DNA from: an uncultured Opitutales bacterium
GTDB lineage: Bacteria; Verrucomicrobiota; Verrucomicrobiia; Opitutales; Intestinicryptomonadaceae
Direction of reading: 5' to 3'
NCBI GenBank assembly: GCA_900545705.1
Contig: URAK01000012.1
Location: 1-61,343 of the forward strand
Length of the DNA: 61,343 nt
Numbering within the stretch: the first letter of the stretch is position 1; every line of letters begins with the position of its first letter. Shown here one piece after another: positions 52,310 to 58,825 of the stretch. Both the position numbers and the translations under genes were made by a program. The notes beneath the pieces are model-generated. The model saw only the letters and a program-made list of their open reading frames with translations. It was not told the origin of the DNA and did not search any database.

Positions 52310-53638
52310 TTATTTTTTTATTTTGTCGTTTAAAGTTTTCCATGTTTTCATGCGTTCTTCGATGCGCGGCACGCCTGCAATATCCAACGCCCTGCGCGCT
52401 GTAAAAACGTTTGAAATTGCCTTGGAATAGTCCTCCTGCGATGCTGATTCGAGAGAAAAGACCTTTTCCGAAAAATCCATGAGGGAATCTGCCCTATGCC
52501 CTATGTCGCTCAATATTTTTTTGCGGTATGACGGGTCGTTTTTTGAATGTGTGGAATCGTCCCAAATCAATAGCGCTTTTTGAAAATTCCCGTTTTCGAT
52601 TTCAAGCCTTACGGCGTCGCGCGTTTCCGAGAGCGTCATTTCCGATTTTTCAAGCGCGGGCGCTTTTTTTATGGGCACAAGCGCGTGAACTTCGCGCGCT
52701 GCGTCTTTTTTCCCGCTGCCGGAATCCCCAAAAAACGCGAAAACAGCCACAACAGCAAGAACAGCCACTGCGCAGGAGATTGCAATAATAGTTTTCCACC
52801 CCAATAGAGGCTGGCCCTCGTCGGTATCGGCAACCACATTGAATTTGCGCTTTCCAAAGTCCGGCCCTGAAACTTTCAAATTGAATTTTTCGCGGTTGTT
52901 CATTATTCCGGTGCGCGCATATTCGGCGGATCTGTTGTCCGGTGCTGGCGGGCAAATCCGTTTTTCGACGTCTATCTCGCCCTGAAATTCTGACCCGCAG
53001 CCCGCGCGCCATATAAAATCGCGCGGGTTTTCAGACGCGTTAAAATGCGTAGTAAACGATATATCCCATGACTGTCCAGGATTTATAAATAGACTCAAGC
53101 TTTCCGCATAAAGCCTCAAAAGCGTTTCCGCCGAAGAAATCTCTGCCTTAATTTTTACAGCAGACGCCCCAAGCAGCGCGGCTTTCCCGGCATCGGAAAA
53201 TATTTTTTCCCATTCCCGCGCCGGCAATTCCGCTTTTTCTCCGATTTCAGATAGGCCTTTTGGAGGCTCGATGTAGCGCGGTTCGCCGCTCCAAGAATCA
53301 AGCCACCCTCCCCAAAATAGGAGTATTTCAGCGGGATTGGAATTTAGCCGGACAGCCTCCTCTGGCGACAAAATCAAATGGTGGGCGAGAAAATTGTTGC
53401 GGTTTGTATAGTCGACCCCCGCGTCTTTAATCTTAGAAAGCAAATGCCATTTCTGCGAGCCGACCGACAATATGCGGTGCGAATATACGACCCCTCGCGC
53501 AGCCTCATATACGCTGCACCTCTCGACAGCCGCCGCCAACTTCTCCGGCATTTCCGAAGTCCGCGCAACAGTCGAGAATCCTGTTCTGCCCGTTGTTAGT
53601 GAAACGGGCGAACTTGTAAATATCAGTTGATATGCCAT
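52310..53638 (-). CDS. GAP1-N-like GTPase-associated protein with membrane anchor
   Basis: A 442-aa protein. Residues 1-235 resemble the GAP1-N domain of GTPase-associated protein 1, known from predicted NTP-dependent conflict systems: a starting strand YQLIFTSSPVSLTTGRTGFSTVA, and the conserved YTNRNNFLAHHLILS (77-91), matching the family's R-x-N-F-x-A-H-x-L pattern, then LLFWGGWLDS. A membrane segment (283-303) and a helical C-terminus with repeat-like helices (330-442) follow, replacing the usual GAP1 middle and C-terminal domains. It starts 1 nt after the GTPase stop. The domain call rests on motif memory and needs a profile search. Confidence 0.6.
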   Translation of the reverse strand: MAYQLIFTSSPVSLTTGRTGFSTVARTSEMPEKLAAAVERCSVYEAARGVVYSHRILSVGSQKWHLLSKIKDAGVDYTNRNNFLAHHLILSPEEAVRLNSNPAEILLFWGGWLDSWSGEPRYIEPPKGLSEIGEKAELPAREWEKIFSDAGKAALLGASAVKIKAEISSAETLLRLYAESLSLFINPGQSWDISFTTHFNASENPRDFIWRAGCGSEFQGEIDVEKRICPPAPDNRSAEYARTGIMNNREKFNLKVSGPDFGKRKFNVVADTDEGQPLLGWKTIIAISCAVAVLAVVAVFAFFGDSGSGKKDAAREVHALVPIKKAPALEKSEMTLSETRDAVRLEIENGNFQKALLIWDDSTHSKNDPSYRKKILSDIGHRADSLMDFSEKVFSLESASQEDYSKAISNVFTARRALDIAGVPRIEERMKTWKTLNDKIKK

Positions 53639-53639
53639 T

Positions 53640-55364
53640 TCAACGCGTTGGTATCAAATTTGTCGTTTGCGACAATGCCCAAATCGTCGGGATATCCACG
53701 TCTATCGGATTGAGTTTTTCCGGTATGGGCGCGATTTTCCCGGCGCACTCTCCGAGTGTAAGCATTTCGGGGGAATGCCCGAGCGCGCTAAGCGCAAAAA
53801 ATCTTACGTTTGAAGAGATTGTCTGCGCTCCCGACGGAATGGACGGGTCAATCGACAGCATAAAGCGCCGCAATTTTTCGCTGTTTGAATCCACTATGGA
53901 TAGGTCGAGATACCCGTCTTTTATTGGGTTTTCGAGATTTTCCTTCAAGATATTGCACCAGATATCGCATTTTCCCAAAATTATTGCGATGGGAGTATCG
54001 ATGCGCTTGGAGGGCTCAACCGACAGAATCCTTTTAATTCTTACTTCCATTTCGGACAATATCGTATCCTGCTGGTCGATTCGCCCTCCAATATTTAGCT
54101 GAGGGTCGGGATGCTGGCCGATTAGACGCTTAAAATTGCGGTTGGAGACCGGGTCGAATAGGAAGAATATCGCCGAGGAGCTCGCCACATGCATCGCTCC
54201 CGGAGATTCTTCGATGTCGAGTCCAGGCTCAAAATGTTCGCCTGCGTTGTCGTAAAAAATAATCGAAGTTTCGGGCTTACCGTCCTCCGATAGGGAATAT
54301 GTGAACGGCTTGGGGAGAGCCACCATTTTGCCGAATCTCGGATAGCGCTCGTACATTGCGCCTTCGAGGGCGGTTTTCGCAAGAATTGCGTCCTCCGGGC
54401 GTTTTGCGGAGAATAGGCGGTTTTTCATCTGGGTTAGGAGGACGTTTCCAGACGGGTCCAAGTCTTTTAAGGTTATCCCGAAATTGCGGTAAAGCGAACC
54501 TTGAAGCTCTTTGATTAGGACGCTCAAATAGTACGATTTTCCAGCGCTCGGCGCGCCAACTATCGAGAAAATTCTGTTGTCGAGCTCGAGGTATCCGGGG
54601 GGCAAGCGCCTGCGGCAGTGCGGGCATGCAACATCTGGCGCGGGCATTCCAGCGGGGTCGAGCGGCACTCCGTCCTCGTTAAATGAGGTCGGGAGAAATC
54701 GCAACATTTCATCGCTGCCAAGGATTGGGTCGCCGCGCAGGCTTTCGTGGACGGCTATGCTCATTGCGTCGCCGACATCGAATTTCAGCCAGCAAAGCGG
54801 GCAAGTCACAGCTTGCGCGGATTCAGGCAAAAGCGGCACAGACAAGGTTTCAGACGCGTTTCCCGTTTTGAAGACGCTTGAAAACATGAAGCCCGTTTCA
54901 AAACCCTTGGGACAGATGGCGATGCCCGTCCCGTCCAAGCCTCTGTTTAATACGGAAGATTTTATTCTTCCGAACGGGACTTCGTCCTCAATCCTGCCGT
55001 TTTCGGCATAGAAAACGAGCCATTTTGACACGTCCATGCGCTTGGCGCGCTCGAAAGCGTCTTTATCGGAAATTAGATAGAAAAGGCGCTCTCCAAATTG
55101 TAGTGTACACACCGCGTCGACATCAAATGAGTCCGTAGGCTCAATGCCGTTGACAAGCAGTGTTCCACGCTCAAGGAGTTTTGCAGTCAATCCGCCCGAT
55201 TTTTCCGCCGAGACTTCAAATTTAAAATCAGCCCCATCTATTTTTAAAGAGCAATCTTCTTGCCCGCCTATTAATGCGGGAAATTTTGATGCAACACTGT
55301 AAGAAGCGTCGGCGCAATCCACCAGCGCCAGAAAATTTTTTGATGACTTGCCAAAACTAAACAT
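53640..55364 (-). CDS. P-loop (TRAFAC-like) GTPase with FHA-like and zinc-ribbon regions
   Basis: A 574-aa soluble protein. Residues about 10-100 resemble a degenerate FHA fold (FPALIGGQEDCSLKI...TLLVNGIEPTDSF...LQFGERLFYLI); about 113-165 could be a GYF-like segment. Two cysteine pairs, CPLC (188-191) and CPHC (247-250), suggest a zinc ribbon. The G domain starts at 264: Walker A GAPSAGKS (270-277), G3 DNAGEHF (from D372), and GKCD (464-467) at the NKxD position. This matches GTPases found with GAP1-type proteins. It is the first gene of the cluster, divergent from an ECF sigma gene. G4 deviates from NKxD, so nucleotide specificity is open. Confidence 0.72.
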   Translation of the reverse strand: MFSFGKSSKNFLALVDCADASYSVASKFPALIGGQEDCSLKIDGADFKFEVSAEKSGGLTAKLLERGTLLVNGIEPTDSFDVDAVCTLQFGERLFYLISDKDAFERAKRMDVSKWLVFYAENGRIEDEVPFGRIKSSVLNRGLDGTGIAICPKGFETGFMFSSVFKTGNASETLSVPLLPESAQAVTCPLCWLKFDVGDAMSIAVHESLRGDPILGSDEMLRFLPTSFNEDGVPLDPAGMPAPDVACPHCRRRLPPGYLELDNRIFSIVGAPSAGKSYYLSVLIKELQGSLYRNFGITLKDLDPSGNVLLTQMKNRLFSAKRPEDAILAKTALEGAMYERYPRFGKMVALPKPFTYSLSEDGKPETSIIFYDNAGEHFEPGLDIEESPGAMHVASSSAIFFLFDPVSNRNFKRLIGQHPDPQLNIGGRIDQQDTILSEMEVRIKRILSVEPSKRIDTPIAIILGKCDIWCNILKENLENPIKDGYLDLSIVDSNSEKLRRFMLSIDPSIPSGAQTISSNVRFFALSALGHSPEMLTLGECAGKIAPIPEKLNPIDVDIPTIWALSQTTNLIPTR

Positions 55365-55521
55365 AACTCATTTACACTTTTGTTTATTTCAAGTAAAAAC
55401 GGGCGTTTGTGCAAACTTTTTTTTATAAAATTAGCCCTTCCCCCTACAATCATAAAAAATTATCAAAAATATTTTTCTATATTTATTTAATAAAATTATT
55501 TTCTTTTATTTTTTTAAAAAT

Positions 55522-55556
55522 ATGTATAATGTAAAAATAAAATAGTTATTATACAT
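55522..55556. promoter_or_regulatory. palindrome with divergent -10-like boxes between the GTPase and sigma genes
   Basis: A perfect 9-bp inverted repeat, ATGTATAAT (55522-55530) and ATTATACAT (55548-55556), 17-bp spacer, lies midway in the AT-rich divergent region (55365-55653). Each arm contains TATAAT in outward orientation relative to the other strand. No good -35 boxes accompany them. It may be a shared operator or paired -10 elements. Confidence 0.4.
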
Positions 55557-55593
55557 TAATTAACTAAACAAAAAATTACTAATAAGAAAAGAT

Positions 55594-55621
55594 GGAACAT
55601 AACAAAATAGTTCATGTCTAA
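55594..55621 (+). promoter_or_regulatory. ECF sigma promoter (GGAAC-N16-GTCTAA), autoregulatory
   Basis: GGAACA (55594-55599), 16-bp spacer, GTCTAA (55616-55621) matches the classical RpoE-type ECF promoter. It lies 32 bp before the start codon of an ECF sigma gene, so the factor very probably transcribes its own gene. Confidence 0.75.
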
Positions 55622-55653
55622 AAATTGAATATAACAATAGAAAGGTGCTATAT

Positions 55654-56253
55654 ATGAATACCGCAACGGGCGCCCACAGAAATCCCGATAAAACATTAAG
55701 CAAACTTAAAAGCGGTGACGATTGCGCCTTCAATGAGCTGGTTCAGTCGCATTGGGAAAAGATATACAACAGGGCAAACGGGCTGCTCGGCAACCGCCAA
55801 GACGCCGAAGAAGTCGCCCAAGACACTTTTTTGCGAGCAAGAAAAAGCATCTGCAATTTCAGGGGCGACTGCTCCATATCAACTTGGCTATACCATATTG
55901 CAACCAACCTTGCCAGAAACAAGCATTGGTATTGGTGGAGGCGGAAACGTTCACAGTCGGTGTCGCTGGACTCCCCAATCGCCGAAAACGAGGACGTTAG
56001 GTTTTGCGACATCATACCGGGCGAGGACGACACCCCCGCAGAGGAGGCGGAATCAAGCGAATTCATCACAGGAATCCCTGCCGCGATGGCAGCACTTCCC
56101 TCCAAATATTCCGAAGTAATAAGGCTGAGGGTGGCAGAAGATTTAAGCTATGAAGAAATATCCGAGCGCCTCTGCATAAGCGTAGGAACAGTCAAAAGCA
56201 GGCTATCGCGCGCGAGGGAATTTTTGAGAATCGAGCTTGAAAAGAGAAGTTAA
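55654..56253 (+). CDS. ECF RNA polymerase sigma factor
   Basis: A 199-aa ECF sigma factor with region 2 (FNELVQSHWEKIYNRANGLLGNRQDAEEVAQDTFLRA...FRGDCSISTWLYHIATN) and region 4 (LPSKYSEVIRLRVAEDLSYEEISERLCISVGTVKSRLSRARE). AAAGG ends 8 nt before the ATG at 55654, favouring it over the GTG at 55645. An ECF-type promoter lies immediately upstream, and the anti-sigma gene 18 nt downstream. It is divergent from the GTPase cluster, so it could also sense the same stress or envelope signal, but no ECF promoter is seen facing that cluster. Confidence 0.93.
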   Translation: MNTATGAHRNPDKTLSKLKSGDDCAFNELVQSHWEKIYNRANGLLGNRQDAEEVAQDTFLRARKSICNFRGDCSISTWLYHIATNLARNKHWYWWRRKRSQSVSLDSPIAENEDVRFCDIIPGEDDTPAEEAESSEFITGIPAAMAALPSKYSEVIRLRVAEDLSYEEISERLCISVGTVKSRLSRAREFLRIELEKRS

Positions 56254-56271
56254 CTTTGCGAGATTTTTATT

Positions 56272-56739
56272 GTGAAGATTTCCAAGGAGAAGTTTGAAGA
56301 ACTTGTTTCGGCATATCTAGACAACGAAGCTACGCCCGAAGAAAAAATCGCGCTTTCAAAATGCATAATGCAAGACCGCGAAATGGCTCGAATATTTTAT
56401 CGTGAATGTAAAATCTACGCCGCGACATGCAAAATATACGGGCGCGAACCCTCGCTTCAAAAATTGGACGGTATTCCAAATCCACTAAACCCTGTGAAGA
56501 AAAAAAGCGATTTCAACGCGCATGCCGAATGGGCCGCAGCAGCCGTGCTCGCATCAGCCGCAATGCTTCTTATTTGCGCTGCATTCCAGTGGCACGCCCC
56601 TACCCGCTTTGTGAAAGATAACAGAAGCCATTCCGCCGCCCGCGACGTTAAACTGAAATCTAATTATTTTACCGGCAAAACGGGCATTGGCATTGCGCCC
56701 GACTCCTCCGCAATAGGCATTTTGGAATTTAAGCGCTGA
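56272..56739 (+). CDS. putative anti-sigma factor, single-pass membrane protein
   Basis: A 155-aa protein starting at GTG. The N-terminus EKFEELVSAYLDNEATPEEKIAL is the standard opening of anti-sigma domains (cytoplasmic), here without the HxxxCxxC zinc motif. One membrane segment (about 87-106) and a short outer part follow. Position after the ECF sigma gene identifies its partner. No terminator is obvious in the ~520-bp AT-rich region beyond it. Confidence 0.75.
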   Translation: MKISKEKFEELVSAYLDNEATPEEKIALSKCIMQDREMARIFYRECKIYAATCKIYGREPSLQKLDGIPNPLNPVKKKSDFNAHAEWAAAAVLASAAMLLICAAFQWHAPTRFVKDNRSHSAARDVKLKSNYFTGKTGIGIAPDSSAIGILEFKR

Positions 56740-57263
56740 TATTTTTTTTATTCGCGTTTAGCGCCCGTTTTATGTCTTTTTGAAAATTATCCCCAAAAAG
56801 ATTCCTGATAAAAAAATTTCCATACAAAAGAATTCGGAATAGCCGAAATCCGCTAATAAAGCTGAAAACTTAAAAACGCTTTTTTGAAATAAAAAATTAC
56901 AGAGTGCGGAAAATTTTTTTCGTAAAAAACGTTAAAAAAATTTCCCAAGAGTATAAAATCTCTGCAATTTCTGCTCATTGCGCCCGGTATATTATAGATG
57001 TTTATCAGAATTATTAATCCGCGCAAACGCGCCTGCCCCCCTGCTTTTAATCGCGGGGTATAAAAAGTGCGCGCGCATCGTCTATGCCTATGCTGAAGCA
57101 GTTACATAAAAAGACTTTGCTTTCAAAAAAAAAGAAAAAAAAGTCGCATTTTGCGCAGACTTGTATTTGGCGGAATAAGATCGGCATGGCGGCGAAAAAA
57201 AACGGCCGCCGCGTCGTTTTTGGTTGGCCGCAATCAAGTTTACTAAAAGAGGCTAAAAAAAAA
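56740..57263. other. AT-rich spacer with long A tracts
   Basis: About 520 bp between the anti-sigma gene and the convergent unknown gene. It contains an A9-G-A8 tract around 57124-57141. Read on the minus strand this becomes a T-rich run after a weak hairpin, so it may terminate the unknown gene. A 62-codon lysine-rich ORF (57084-57272) is present but lacks a ribosome binding site and is not convincing. Confidence 0.5.
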
Positions 57264-57872
57264 CTAATCTGAAAGCGGAGGCGCGGCATTGCCTGCGATT
57301 AAAAAATTTTTTTCAAAATTCGCGGCAATTTCCGAAAAAGCCAAGCGATATTTTTTTAGCTGCCCCCGCGATAACGCTACCCTTGCGAGATTCCCCCGCG
57401 AGAGCGCCCATATCGCGCCGGCAATCCTATCCGGGCATTTGTCCGGAGTTGAGGCGAGCGCCAGGCATATTTTTTGCCTAAGCTCCTTTGGTGCGTCTTT
57501 GTCAACAGCTTTTAGGACTTCCCTTCCCCAAAAAACAAATGTCTTCGCCAATTTTATGGATTTTTTTTCCAAGAGGCTTTTTATGCAAAGGGATTCTATC
57601 GCGCCTGCATTTTTTTCAAGAAGGCGGAGGGCGCCGGGAATGGTAGAATCTTTTTCAATGAAAGACGCGAATTTTTCGGGCAAAGCCTGCGGCGAGGCTC
57701 CACCGCACGGCGATATACATACCCCGTTGGATTTTGCGGCGCCACTTAGCAGAATATCGGCTGCAGCCGCTGCAGCGTACGACTTCGACAGCGAATCATC
57801 GTCGGAGTCGAGGACGCTAAATCCAGAATCCGAAAGCATCGCCAAAACCAACTCTTCCGATATTAAATACAT
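57264..57872 (-). CDS. unrecognised alpha-helical protein
   Basis: About 202 aa from the ATG at 57872 (the frame extends to a GTG at 57953, but that part is AT-rich, hydrophobic-looking and probably untranslated). Cytoplasmic, mostly helical, with an Ala-rich stretch (SYAAAAAADILLSGAAKS) and no catalytic motif I can name. It is convergent with the anti-sigma gene and divergent from rplU. Confidence 0.55.
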   Translation of the reverse strand: MYLISEELVLAMLSDSGFSVLDSDDDSLSKSYAAAAAADILLSGAAKSNGVCISPCGGASPQALPEKFASFIEKDSTIPGALRLLEKNAGAIESLCIKSLLEKKSIKLAKTFVFWGREVLKAVDKDAPKELRQKICLALASTPDKCPDRIAGAIWALSRGNLARVALSRGQLKKYRLAFSEIAANFEKNFLIAGNAAPPLSD

Positions 57873-57962
57873 TTTTTGCAAAAATATTTGCCACGAAATT
57901 TGAAAAAAATCAATAAAGAGCTTGCATAAAAAATTTTTTATGGAATAAATCACAAAATTACT

Positions 57963-58026
57963 TTTTTAGGAAGATACCTAAAAATAAACTTGCAAGCTAA
58001 TAAAATAAGCGTTTATTTGTTCGCTT
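57963..58026 (+). promoter_or_regulatory. two hairpins in the rplU leader
   Basis: TTTTTAGG (57963-57970)/CCTAAAAA (57977-57984) is a perfect 8-bp stem with a 6-nt loop. AAGCG (58007-58011)/CGCTT (58022-58026) is a second, short stem ending 18 bp before the rplU ATG. Leader structures that control L21-L27 operons are known in other bacteria, but I cannot match these to a described class. Confidence 0.35.
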
Positions 58027-58044
58027 TTTGACAATTTAAACACA

Positions 58045-58359
58045 ATGAAAGCTACAATCAAAATTCAAGGGAAACAGCTGACCGTAAAAGAAGGCGACAT
58101 TCTTTTCGTAAACCGCTTTGCGGGTACGAACGCCGGAGACACAGTTGAAATCAAGGAAGTGCTTATGGTCGGTGACGGAGAAGCCGCCAAATTTGGAGCT
58201 CCGTATGTGGACGGCGCGAGCGTTTCGGCCAAGATTCTCGAAAACAAGCGCGGGAAGAAAGTGGTAATAATCAAAAAGCACCGCAGGAAGCGCTATGAAC
58301 GCAAGCGCGGGCATCGCCAGGAGCTTTCCGTCATAAAAGTCGAATCCATAAAGGCGTAA
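58045..58359 (+). CDS. rplU: 50S ribosomal protein L21
   Basis: The 104-aa protein has the L21 N-terminus (MKATIKIQGKQLTVKEGD), the VLMVGDGEAAKFGAPYVDGASVSAKIL core, and the C-terminal basic signature KKHRRKRYERKRGHRQELSVIKVESI. It binds 23S rRNA. First gene of the usual rplU-rpmA pair. Confidence 0.96.
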   Translation: MKATIKIQGKQLTVKEGDILFVNRFAGTNAGDTVEIKEVLMVGDGEAAKFGAPYVDGASVSAKILENKRGKKVVIIKKHRRKRYERKRGHRQELSVIKVESIKA

Positions 58360-58377
58360 TAAGAAAGGATCCACCAC

Positions 58378-58626
58378 ATGGCACATAAAAAAGGACAGGG
58401 TACTTCAAGAAACGGGCGCGATTCCAACGCGCAGCGTCGCGGCGTCAAAAAATACGGCGACGAATACGTTTTGGCCGGCAACATAATACTCCGCCAGTGC
58501 GGCACGAAAATCCACCCCGGAAAGAACGTCGGAATGGGAAGAGATTACACCCTCTTTGCCCTCGTTGACGGAACCGTAAAGTGGGACGGAGCGCACAGGA
58601 AAGTTTCAGTGCTCGCTGCAGAATAG
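58378..58626 (+). CDS. rpmA: 50S ribosomal protein L27
   Basis: The 82-aa protein begins MAHKKGQGTSRNGRDSNAQR and contains ILRQCGTKIHPGKNVGMGRDYTLFA, the L27 signature. The N-terminus reaches the peptidyl-transferase centre. No N-terminal cleavage extension of the Firmicutes type is present. Lies 18 nt after rplU; a strong terminator follows. Confidence 0.97.
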   Translation: MAHKKGQGTSRNGRDSNAQRRGVKKYGDEYVLAGNIILRQCGTKIHPGKNVGMGRDYTLFALVDGTVKWDGAHRKVSVLAAE

Positions 58627-58646
58627 TTTTTATTGATAAAAAATTT

Positions 58647-58672
58647 AAAGCCGCTTTTAAGCGGCTTTTTTT
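58647..58672 (+). terminator. intrinsic terminator of rplU-rpmA
   Basis: Stem AAAGCCGCTT/AAGCGGCTTT followed by a T run, about 20 bp beyond the rpmA stop. Confidence 0.9.
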
Positions 58673-58775
58673 ATGCCTTCTTTGGCTGATTGACACTAAT
58701 TGCGCCATACTTTTATCCAGAGCTACAACTCTTTTAAGGTTTGATAAGTACGTCTCCAATGCAGACGCAACGGTA

Positions 58776-58804
58776 CAAAAAAAGCGCGGGAGCGTTTCCC
58801 GCGC
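58776..58804 (-). terminator. intrinsic terminator of purL
   Basis: Stem GCGCGGGA (58784-58791)/TCCCGCGC (58797-58804). Read on the minus strand it is followed by a run of T residues (A run at 58777-58783). It lies about 22 bp past the purL stop. Confidence 0.88.
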
Positions 58805-58825
58805 AATTTTTAAGCATTAAAGCTA

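Noticed and set aside
53640..55364. Assignment of the GTPase to a classical Ras/Era or dynamin family
   Set aside because: G4 is GKCD, there is a large zinc-ribbon N-terminal part, and no Era/Obg/dynamin accessory domain is visible.
57084..57272. 62-codon lysine-rich ORF
   Set aside because: Created largely by an A-rich tract, no ribosome binding site, and it overlaps the end of a convergent gene.
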